64,000 nucleotides of DNA, taken from assembly GCF_022811845.1 (NCBI RefSeq), contig NZ_CP064266.1:2728001-2792000 (forward strand), read 5' to 3'. This document shows positions 8,500 to 15,648 of this stretch, piece by piece. The stretch's first letter is position 1. Each line of letters opens with the position of its first letter. Source of the DNA: Bacillus pseudomycoides. GTDB lineage: Bacteria > Bacillota > Bacilli > Bacillales > Bacillaceae_G. A program made the position numbers and the translations under genes. The notes under the pieces were generated by a model. That model worked only from the letters and a program-made list of their open reading frames with translations. It had not been told where the DNA came from and did no database searches.

Positions 8500-8748
8500 A
8501 TGAAACTATTACCTATAGGCTCAGTTGTTAAACTAGAAGATTTAGAACAAGTCATTATGATTATTGGAAGAATGGTTGTATCAGCAGATAAACGTGATTT
8601 TGATTATGCGGGTGTTCCTTATCCAGTTGGTTATCTAGGTGATGAAAAAGTATTATGCTTTAATCACGATAAGATTGTTGAGGAAATGCATAGAGGGTAT
8701 ATGACTGAGAGTGAATTAGTTTTACGTGAGAAACTAATAGAGTTGTAA
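8500..8748 (+). CDS. DUF4176 family protein
   Basis: 82 residues; MKLLPIGSVVKLEDLEQVIM, then IIGR, FDYAGVPYPVGYLGDEKVLCFNHDKI, the usual DUF4176 pattern at usual length. DUF4176 proteins are commonly encoded beside LXG/WXG type VII secretion effectors in Firmicutes and are thought to assist them. ATG 8500 follows an AAAAGGAG site provided by the 37-bp duplication. It lies between two decayed effector cassettes. Confidence 0.8.
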   Translation: MKLLPIGSVVKLEDLEQVIMIIGRMVVSADKRDFDYAGVPYPVGYLGDEKVLCFNHDKIVEEMHRGYMTESELVLREKLIEL

Positions 8749-8779
8749 TGAAGAAGTGAAGTTAAAGAAACTAACAGGA

Positions 8780-8806
8780 GCAGGGAGAAATCCTTGCTTT
8801 ATTTTT
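8780..8806 (+). terminator. terminator after the DUF4176 gene
   Basis: GCAGGGAGAAATCCTTGC hairpin followed by a T-rich tract (TTTATTTTTTT). Confidence 0.5.
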
Positions 8807-8863
8807 TTGTACATAATTACTAAGTAGCGTATCATTAAATTAGAATACCTGGGGGGAAATGCT

Positions 8864-9103
8864 ATGAAGAAGCGCTCAGAGAGATTAGTGATCTAAGTCG
8901 GCAAATGAGTGGCTTCGTATTTTGGTGATGGAGGACGAATAAAAAAAGCCTACCTCGAAGGTAAGCTCGTTAGGATTACTTGATAGTGGATTTGGTACAG
9001 GAGGAGCTAAAATACACTTCGGTCAAGAGATGGGTGGATACTTTGGTGACACTCATGGCGGAGGGGTTTTTGCAAAGTTTGAGAAGAAGGACAAGGAGTA
9101 ATG
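8864..9103 (+). pseudogene. C-terminal remnant of a type VII effector
   Basis: Pieces in different frames read YEEALREISDLSRQMSGFVF, then GDGGRIKKAYLEGKLVRIT, then DSGFGTGGAKIHFGQEMGG...VFAKFEKKDKE. The final piece resembles the tail of the protein at 7227-8093 in glycine pattern and charged end. At least one stop (8926-8928) and a frameshift break the frame. It marks a second copy of the effector-partner-DUF4176 cassette. Confidence 0.55.
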
Positions 9104-9105
9104 GG

Positions 9106-9288
9106 ATGATAAAAACTGCAAAAATTGTAATGATGATAATGGTTGTAATTGCAATTGCTGTTGGACTAATAGGTCCATATTCAATTAAGGAAAAGGTAAT
9201 ATATACATTTGGTGTGGCTTTTTGGGGGGCAATGGGGATTGGTGCAATTACTTTAATGGACTATATTAAAAGGAGAATAAATAAATGA
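9106..9288 (+). CDS. two-helix membrane protein, second cassette
   Basis: 60 residues with two hydrophobic segments (about 6-24 and 34-50) and a basic end (KRRINK). ATG 9106 sits 7 bp after an AAGGAG site that overlaps the effector remnant's stop. Homologous to the decayed copy at 8331. Its reading frame is open upstream to 8980, but those residues overlap the effector remnant in another frame. Confidence 0.6.
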   Translation: MIKTAKIVMMIMVVIAIAVGLIGPYSIKEKVIYTFGVAFWGAMGIGAITLMDYIKRRINK

Positions 9289-9365
9289 AACTTTTACCGA
9301 TTGGAACAGTAGTCTCAGTTTATAGAAACAAAAAAAAGAGGACTACCTCTGAGCCAGCTGATTAG
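9285..9365 (+). pseudogene. DUF4176 gene cut off after 14 codons
   Basis: MKLLPIGTVVSVYRN matches the start of DUF4176 proteins (compare 8500), then the frame runs into a terminator hairpin and stops at 9365. The break marks an old junction next to the tRNA-Val downstream sequence. Confidence 0.75.
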
Positions 9366-9388
9366 CTGACTAGAAGTAGTCCTCTTTT
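9333..9388. terminator. strong bidirectional terminator
   Basis: AAAGAGGACTAC pairs with GTAGTCCTCTTT, with an inner CAGCTGATTAGCTG stem, and there are T runs on both strands. On the minus strand it lies about 80 bp downstream of the partial tRNA copy, so before the island arrived it was probably the tRNA-Val terminator. Confidence 0.75.
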
Positions 9389-9466
9389 AACTTGTGGTGT
9401 CTGATGGAGACCTCCACAGTTTTAGCTTTTGAGAATGTCCTCCCAAGCCTTGATACTATTGAGTTT

Positions 9467-9513
9467 TATGACCCCGGAGAGGCTCGAACTCACGACCTCC
9501 ACCCTGTCAAGGT
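9467..9513 (-). repeat. island attachment repeat, left end
   Basis: 47 bp identical to 23236-23282: the 3' part of tRNA-Val from the anticodon loop to the end. The tRNA 5' half is absent here, so this is a recombination footprint, not a gene. Confidence 0.9.
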
Positions 9514-9905
9514 TTGGAAGTTAGGATCTTATGTATATCAATTACTGTTATTACGTTTCTAACGAAAAACCACTTCACATGAATTATTTACTAATTTCAT
9601 TATAAAAGGGTCATTTACTGTTGTAAAGTGGCTAAACCTTCAATGGTATTTGTTATAAGCATATTTTCCACTGAATTTGTTTTTATTGTTCTAATTATTA
9701 TGTGAGACTATCAAGCGTTAGCTACGTAATTAAATGTATTCGACTTTGCTTCATATCTAAACACTCGTAAGAATTAAAACGTAAATTACATATGAAATTC
9801 AACTTATAAAATCACTTTAGTAATTTATGGTACTATAGTTTCACACAGTAATTTAAGAATAATAAAAATACATGCTTAAATAAGAAGACTTAAGGGGGAG
9901 ACATA
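9514..9905. other. left end of the island, noncoding
   Basis: No gene. Holds short sequences shared with the other end in inverted orientation (TACGTTTCTAAC at 9552-9563, AAACCACTTCAC at 9567-9578) and a plausible promoter for the next gene (TACTATAGT near 9834). Confidence 0.5.
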
Positions 9906-11432
9906 ATGGCACTAAGACAACCTATTGCAGTTAATAAGGTGGAAAAACCAGTAATTATATTTAAAAACGGATTAGAATTAAAAGAGTTTTCTTCGATTCA
10001 AACAGCTTCAAAATGGTTGAAGGAGTATTCAGGTTATAAATACATACCATATAAGCAAGTAGAAAATGGAATATTCTTTGGTGAAACTTGGTCATATAAT
10101 GGAGATAATTATGTTTTTACTACTGATGAAAATGTTAGATTAGCTAAATTAGAAGAGTTGGGTTTTGAAACAGAAAGCAAAAATGAATGTAACATTGAAC
10201 CTACAGGTTTTTGGACATTTTTTTGTAATCCAAAGAAATGGGCTATTGATGACTTCTTAGCCTCAAATAAAGTTGAAGATACATTTTCAGTAACTAGTTG
10301 GCAAAGAGATTGGTTTAAAGAAGGACAATTAGGTGTAATTAGAGTTGGTCACGACCATAGAAATAAAGAACAGTTAAACGGTAAACTAAAGCTAAAGCGT
10401 GGTATATATGCAGTAGTTGAAGTTATGGGTGAACCTATCTATTCATTTGGAAGAGGCGAACATTACTATGAAGAAAGTAATCAAGAAAATTATCGAGTAC
10501 CCGTTAGATACATAAGGAACTTGTTAGATAAACCTGTATTACTTGAAAATTTAAATTTAGAAGACCATGAATACGATAAATACTTAGTTGAAGGCTTTCA
10601 AGCTTCTTCAATGCCTTTGAATCCACAAACATTATTAAAGATATCAAAATTGGTAGACAAGCCTGAAAAAATCACTATATATCCGTATAAAATAGGAGAA
10701 GAATATTCGAGAAAGGATGTTTATAAAATCTTAAAAGTGCCTGAAAGTAAACAAGATGGCATTTGGAATACTGGTTATACGACTTATAATAACGATATCT
10801 ACATTTTTGTAAACATTAACTCAGCTGGAACGACGGGTCATGACTATGATAATAAGTTCATTGGTGATGATCTACAATGGTTTAGTAAAAATAATCATTC
10901 CCTGAATACACCATCTATACAAACTATGTTAAACCCTAAAGGAAATATATTTATATTTACACGTGAAGACAGCGGCAACCCTTATTTTGTTTATCAAGGG
11001 AGTGGTAGAGTAAAAGAATATGAAGATACTAAACCGGTAAAGGTTATATGGGAATTTAATGATGAAAATGAAGAATACCCTAATAAAACTACTGAGGAAG
11101 TAGATAATTCAGAAAAATATACAGAAGGGGCTACTAAACAAGTGGCTGTTAACGTTTATGAACGGAACCCTGTAGCTAGAAGGAAATGTATAGAACACTA
11201 TGGGTGTAGCTGTGTAGTATGTAATTTTAATTTTGAAAGAACATACGGCGATCTTGGCAAGGACTTTATACATGTTCACCACCTCAAAGAATTACATACT
11301 ATCGGTGAAGAATATGAAGTGGATCCTATTACTGATTTAAGACCTGTATGTCCTAATTGCCATGCTATGTTACACAAAAGAAAGCCTGCTTACTCAATTG
11401 AAGAATTAAAAGGCTTTTTAACAATAAATTGA
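9906..11432 (+). CDS. EVE / DUF3427-like / HNH fusion, probable modification-dependent nuclease
   Basis: 508 residues. Residues 15-75 look like a small NUMOD-type DNA-binding segment. Residues 100-205 fit an EVE (PUA-like) domain: GFWTFFCNPKKW, then VIRVGHD and GIYAVVEVMGEP. EVE domains bind modified cytosine. Residues 258-395 (YSRKDVYKIL ... FIFTREDSGNPYFVYQGSGRV) resemble DUF3427, another domain common in modification-linked restriction proteins. Residues 434-495 are an HNH nuclease: C436xxC439, HVHH at 456-459, CPNCHAMLH at 482-490. The combination suggests a type IV (modified-DNA-targeting) restriction enzyme acting against phage. GGGGGAG site, ATG. Activity on modified DNA is inference from domain families. 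Confidence 0.8.
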   Translation: MALRQPIAVNKVEKPVIIFKNGLELKEFSSIQTASKWLKEYSGYKYIPYKQVENGIFFGETWSYNGDNYVFTTDENVRLAKLEELGFETESKNECNIEPTGFWTFFCNPKKWAIDDFLASNKVEDTFSVTSWQRDWFKEGQLGVIRVGHDHRNKEQLNGKLKLKRGIYAVVEVMGEPIYSFGRGEHYYEESNQENYRVPVRYIRNLLDKPVLLENLNLEDHEYDKYLVEGFQASSMPLNPQTLLKISKLVDKPEKITIYPYKIGEEYSRKDVYKILKVPESKQDGIWNTGYTTYNNDIYIFVNINSAGTTGHDYDNKFIGDDLQWFSKNNHSLNTPSIQTMLNPKGNIFIFTREDSGNPYFVYQGSGRVKEYEDTKPVKVIWEFNDENEEYPNKTTEEVDNSEKYTEGATKQVAVNVYERNPVARRKCIEHYGCSCVVCNFNFERTYGDLGKDFIHVHHLKELHTIGEEYEVDPITDLRPVCPNCHAMLHKRKPAYSIEELKGFLTIN

Positions 11433-11476
11433 CTAGTCTTAATCAGTAAATTTTTTATTCTCAAGGAAGTGATTTT

Positions 11477-11800
11477 TTGATAGTTAAAAAGGTTATAGGG
11501 AAAATTGTCGGCATTATTTTTATAGCTATGGGTTACCTTCTTGTAAAAGATTTATCATTTTCAGTTGATAATATCTTGAACATTATTTTACAAGGATGGT
11601 TAGGATACTTTATAGCCTACATTGGTGTGGGTTTTTTAGTGCCTGGAATACTTGAAAAAAGCAAGGTACTCTCATTTATTTATAATAAAATTTTGGTTTT
11701 ACCTGCTATTGGTTTTATTTATTTTCAATATATAATTACACCTATAATAACAGTAATTATGTTTTTAGGTATCTATTTTTACCCTCCATGTGGATTCTGA
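11477..11800 (+). CDS. small membrane protein beside the nuclease
   Basis: 107 residues, about three hydrophobic helices (8-24, 42-58, 75-103). TTG start at 11477 after AAGGAAGTGAT. It overlaps the following gene by 11 bp, so the two are translationally linked. No family recognised. It could belong to the same defence unit as the nuclease 44 bp upstream. Confidence 0.6.
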   Translation: MIVKKVIGKIVGIIFIAMGYLLVKDLSFSVDNILNIILQGWLGYFIAYIGVGFLVPGILEKSKVLSFIYNKILVLPAIGFIYFQYIITPIITVIMFLGIYFYPPCGF

Positions 11801-12188
11801 AACTAGGGAAACACATGATATTATTGAACAATACAGTCAAGGAATTATATACATTTTAAGCTTGTTATCAGTTCTCTTCTTTGCCTATAAAAGTAACGTA
11901 TTGATGGGATTTATCATTGAAACATTCAAAACTAAATTGTTTAGGAATTATCTTAATAGATATACAAACACAGCTTTCACAAGAATGTTCACATACATCA
12001 TGATGATAATTATTTATATTTTATATAACTTCCTTACTTTTTCAAAAATCAATCCAAATTTTATTCCCTCTGAAATGTTAAATGTTATCAAGGAAGTATT
12101 CGTTACTTTTGTAGCAATTGATACCTTAATACAAATTATCGTAACTAAGCAACAAACAACAACAGTAAAGGATGTAGAAAACAAATAG
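11790..12188 (+). CDS. membrane protein, 132 residues
   Basis: GTG start inside the end of the previous gene. Three or so hydrophobic helices (17-40, 68-86 and 103-120) with a basic middle segment and a polar tail. No recognised family; the paired arrangement with 11477 suggests a two-component membrane unit. Confidence 0.6.
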   Translation: MDSETRETHDIIEQYSQGIIYILSLLSVLFFAYKSNVLMGFIIETFKTKLFRNYLNRYTNTAFTRMFTYIMMIIIYILYNFLTFSKINPNFIPSEMLNVIKEVFVTFVAIDTLIQIIVTKQQTTTVKDVENK

Positions 12189-12302
12189 AGGAAATATTAA
12201 ATTCTCTCTTTAACTCACACGAGTTTAAGTAGTATTCAAAAAAGCGGTTTTCTCTTTGTAAGATTAACGTTTTTTTAGTATACTTAAGTTCTTTTATTTA
12301 TT

Positions 12303-12545
12303 ATGATTATCAATATATTCCTTTTAAGAAACTCTTGTAAAATGCCGTACGGTGAAAGAGTAAATAAGGTTGGGAATGGTAAGGTAACACCTCAAAAACA
12401 AAAGAAGAAGGTAGACCCTGAGAAAGTGGCAAAACGAGTATATGAAATGATTATAGAGATTTACATGCCCCAGCAAATAGCAACAAAATTAAAGGTTAAC
12501 CCAACTATAATAAAAGATCATTTTAAAGCGGAAGGACTAATTTAA
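12303..12545 (+). CDS. small basic DNA-binding-like protein
   Basis: Up to 80 residues; the ATG at 12342 (67 residues) is an equally likely start because neither has a good ribosome site. After a Lys-rich stretch, residues 40-78 look like a helix-turn-helix (MPQQIATKLKVNPTIIKDHF). An intrinsic terminator overlaps the stop codon, which supports a real gene. Confidence 0.5.
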   Translation: MIINIFLLRNSCKMPYGERVNKVGNGKVTPQKQKKKVDPEKVAKRVYEMIIEIYMPQQIATKLKVNPTIIKDHFKAEGLI

Positions 12546-12566
12546 CTGTCTTTCCGCTTTTCTTTT
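12525..12566 (+). terminator. terminator overlapping a gene end
   Basis: AAAGCGGAAGGAC pairs with GTCTTTCCGCTTT, followed by TCTTTTT. Also reaches the end of the convergent gene at 12566. Confidence 0.75.
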
Positions 12567-12835
12567 TATTTATCTTCCTTCCCAGATATTGACTCAACTA
12601 TCTCTTTTGCAGATTTCCTATTGTTATTTAATTCAATGATGTCATCTAACTTGTTACGCACATCACTAAACCCCTTTTCAAAAGTAGCTTGTAACCCTGT
12701 ATGTACATTCTTTAAATCGTCCACCTTACTTTCTAATGAGGATACTCTACCATCTAACTTATCTACCTTCTTTTCCATCGCTGTTACCTTATTTAATATT
12801 TGTTTGGCTAGTTCAATTTCTCTTTCTGTTGCCAT
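12566..12835 (-). CDS. coiled-coil protein, 89 residues
   Basis: Heptad-patterned helix through residues 5-75 (VTAMEKKVDKLDGRVSSLES). ATG after a GGGGGAT site. Its start overlaps the end of a decayed coiled-coil gene upstream, so the two once formed an operon. Function unknown. Confidence 0.6.
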   Translation of the reverse strand: MATEREIELAKQILNKVTAMEKKVDKLDGRVSSLESKVDDLKNVHTGLQATFEKGFSDVRNKLDDIIELNNNRKSAKEIVESISGKEDK

Positions 12836-13046
12836 GTAACAATCCCCCTAACTATCTCTTTTTGTCTGTCTAAGAACCCAGAATAGAACCCCTTCATTTC
12901 AGTTCTAATGTCAGTGAACTCAATTCTAAACTCTTTTAAGTCCTTATCCATTTCTTTCAGCATTTCATATATATCTGTTCAACAACATTCTTTTCATGTT
13001 CTGTCATTGCAGCTATTTCCCTTAAAAAGTTTTCAAAATCCGTCGC
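12804..13046 (-). pseudogene. frameshifted coiled-coil gene
   Basis: Minus-strand frame from about 13046 reads ATDFENFLREIAAMTEHEKN, VVEQIYM; a frameshift near 12970 then leads to EMLKEMDKDLKEFRIEF and on to KEIVRGIVTW, ending inside the next gene. No start codon seen upstream. Remnant of a helical phage-type protein. Confidence 0.55.
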
Positions 13047-13183
13047 AAAATTATTTTTTATTAAAAGTGATTATTCATTATTAACAAATGGTAAGATACA
13101 CCTTCTTGAAGTAAAGCAATCCGTTAATCAAGTATGATGTCAACACTTTCAAATAATAATAAAAATGAAAACTAACACTAACA

Positions 13184-13522
13184 CTATTTGATATTCCAAT
13201 ATCTATCCACTTTTAACCCAGTCTCGTTATAAAATTCTTCTTCAAAAAACATATTAAAAAGTTCTGCTACGATTTCTGTTTTTAGAAATAAATAGTCATT
13301 GTAATATTTTCCAGTTTCTCGATAAGAAAATTTCCCTCCACCTCCATCCTTAAACATCTCCTTAACCAAATTTATAAAGTTCTCAAACTCTTCACTTACT
13401 TTTTCCAATTGCACCTTTGTTTCTTCAAATTCTTTTAATTGTTTTTTAAGTCTCGAATAGTCTGCTAATTCCCTTTCGATTTCTTCGTATTCTTTTTCAC
13501 TTAATATAACTTGTCTAATCAA
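13184..13522 (-). CDS. hypothetical helical protein, 112 residues
   Basis: TTG start with AGGAGG 8 bp upstream. Residues 8-55 form a charged coiled-coil-like helix; the rest is acidic and aromatic. No recognised family. Confidence 0.55.
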   Translation of the reverse strand: MIRQVILSEKEYEEIERELADYSRLKKQLKEFEETKVQLEKVSEEFENFINLVKEMFKDGGGGKFSYRETGKYYNDYLFLKTEIVAELFNMFFEEEFYNETGLKVDRYWNIK

Positions 13523-14183
13523 TTCATAGTCCTCCTACGTTTATAATAAAATGCCTCGTAAGTTTAATAATAAGGCAATCAACTAAGAAATAAATTTAAT
13601 TGATTTAGAATCTTCTTCTGCAACACGAGTTCCCATAAAAGGTTTTGAAAAAATGGTGTATATTTAGCAACCACTAGACGATCCCAAAAAAGACCCCTTG
13701 TCCCCCTGTGGGTGGGGGTGTGTTACATAAAAAGAGATAGCCTTGTAATGTAGGGGCGTTGGTGTGTGGTTAACCTCGTGCTTGTCACGTTCTGTCATTG
13801 CATTGTTTTCGCCTTTTCTTTCTTTTTCGTTTGTTCTATTGTTGTCTTATCTGTTGTGATGTGCTGTTGTCCTCGTGTCGTGTGTCATGCCTATTACTTC
13901 CCTTTTTCTTTTACTTTACTGGTATACTTGCCACTGATAGTAGGGTATATAGTACGCCCAGACTAGTCCTTAACCCTATCATCTTATCAATATAGTACCG
14001 ACCAGTATTGGTATTATACAGCCCTTCCATATTTATGTTCTAGTAATACGTTTTTGATTGACACTATTGATTGAAGAGAACCCTTTGTGCTTGCATTACT
14101 GCCTCACTTACTCTAAATGTTTTGGCTTTTAATAAGATTATTTTTACTTACTAACTGATTCATTATTTTAAAATGTTATAATA
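13523..14183. other. 660-bp noncoding stretch inside the island
   Basis: No convincing gene; two short overlapping frames here are low-complexity pyrimidine tracts. Contains CCCCC-TGTGGGT-GGGGG (about 13701-13717) and the 73-bp segment at 14002-14074. Confidence 0.6.
14002..14074. repeat. 73-bp noncoding segment, copy 2 of 2
   Basis: Matches 6886-6958. Both copies lie 380-480 bp upstream of a minus-strand hypothetical gene (6503 and 13522), so the segment may carry a promoter or leader for them. Confidence 0.75.
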
Positions 14184-14219
14184 TTGCATATATATATATT
14201 ATCAATTGGAGGGGAAATT

Positions 14220-14699
14220 ATGGCTAGAAGAATTCGAGTACATGAACTGGAAAAAGACAAAAATTGCGTTGTAGTTTGGGGGATTGAAGAATTAGAAAAA
14301 GTTGATCCTCGAGATGAAAATTATAAATATGATATAAGTACAAAGTTTCACCAAGATCAACAAGCAATTGAGTTTTTGTTTTCATTAAAATATGAACAAA
14401 CAATAAATTTCACACTAGTTTTAGGGTTTAACCAAAACAAACAAGCAATTGAATGTCTATTAAATGGTTGCAAACTGTTCCTAGTATATACCCCAGCTAC
14501 TACTAATCCTGATAATGACTTTAAGAACATTAGAACTTATTCTGATGTATACCAAGGGACTACTATCCCAAATCTACCTGTACAAGTAATAAAAGATATA
14601 AAGAAATTTAAAAAGACATACAATAAACTAACCCTAAGTAACATTCATTTTTTAAGAGACTCACCTTCTAAGGTAGTCTTTTTTTATCCACACATGTAA
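14220..14699 (+). CDS. hypothetical protein, 159 residues
   Basis: ATG 14220 follows a GGAGGGG site; the frame is open upstream to 14184 without one. Two similar blocks (HQDQQAIEFLFSLKYEQTINF and NQNKQAIECLL...) suggest an internal repeat. No signal peptide or recognised domain. A terminator overlaps its last codons. The gene stands alone between a noncoding stretch and a dead integrase. Confidence 0.6.
   Translation: MARRIRVHELEKDKNCVVVWGIEELEKVDPRDENYKYDISTKFHQDQQAIEFLFSLKYEQTINFTLVLGFNQNKQAIECLLNGCKLFLVYTPATTNPDNDFKNIRTYSDVYQGTTIPNLPVQVIKDIKKFKKTYNKLTLSNIHFLRDSPSKVVFFYPHM
14658..14690 (+). terminator. terminator within the end of the 14220 gene
   Basis: AGACTCACCTT and AAGGTAGTCT pair around CTA, followed by TTTTTTT; the stop codon lies just after it. 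Confidence 0.7.
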
Positions 14700-14753
14700 T
14701 AAAACACATAAAAAGTTACATTTAAAATGTTGATTTTAAAGGAGTTAGGACAA

Positions 14754-15289
14754 TAGTAAATAAAAAAGAAGGAATTAAAGATGTACAGCCTAGTCGGTCA
14801 TTAAAACGCCATTGTTCAGAACGTGATTACATACTTTTTCTTTTAGATATCAATACAGGATTAAGGATAAGTGATGTATTAAAACTAAAGATCAGTGAAA
14901 TAAGGGGGAAAAGAAATTAACTGTTAAAGAGGGGAAAACAGAAAAGCCTCGTACAATCCACTTAGCTAATATATGCGAGTAATTAAATGATTAAATAGAT
15001 ACACTGGAAAGCACTAAATGGCTGTTTCATTCTCGTAAGGGTGATAAATATATACGTAGAATACCAATATACAGATAACTAAATGAAGCGTCCGAAATGG
15101 TGGATATTCCTGACGGTATTGAAACTTATACTGTGAGAAAGAGGTTTGGCTATTGGTTGTTATAAACAAAATAAAGACATAGCAACTTTACAGCAAATAT
15201 TAAACTATTCTTATCGTGAGATTACCTTACGCTATATCGGAATTACTGGCGAGGAAATAGAAAATAGTTTATTAACCTTCTTATTGTAA
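14754..15289 (+). pseudogene. dead tyrosine recombinase
   Basis: Reads NKKEGIKDVQPSRSL, then DYILFLLDINTGLRISDVLKLK (the catalytic-arginine box of phage integrases), later blocks WLFHSRKGD, DIPDGIETYTVRKRFGYW and ITLRYIGITGEEIENSLL in shifting frames with many stops. A second, decayed integrase gene inside the island that points to an older element. Confidence 0.75.
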
Positions 15290-15648
15290 GACGACATTGT
15301 ATGATGTGTTGTCTTTTTATGCATACTCACATGCAGAACGATGGTTCTCTCTTTATCCTTGTCTAGCGTTGTGCAAAAAATATGTTCAGATGGAAAAATT
15401 GAACAACTAGGCTTTGTGGGGGAGTATGGCTAGGTATTATTGACCTCAATAATACCAAAATTCTTCCTCTGTAATTCCAAAAGGATTTCTTTATTTACTT
15501 CTTTTTATAATAACTTTTTCATAATGCAATGATCGTTTATTTAGCTTTACATTACTTAAATCCCTATGTAAATCAAAATACCTTAAATTACAATATGCTG
15601 CTATAATCTAACTATACAATTTAAATTGAAATTTATTAGAGGTGTGAA
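15289..15648. other. noncoding stretch before the GmrSD-like gene
   Basis: A hairpin AAGACGACA...TGTTGTCTT with T tail (15289-15318) ends the dead integrase. The rest shows no gene; TATAATC just after 15601 may belong to the promoter of the next gene. Confidence 0.5.

Noticed and set aside
9467..9513. Second tRNA gene at the left island end
   Set aside because: Only the 3' part is present; the 5' half and D arm are missing.
13766..13995. Two overlapping hydrophobic frames
   Set aside because: Low-complexity pyrimidine tract with no ribosome site; hydrophobicity is a composition effect.
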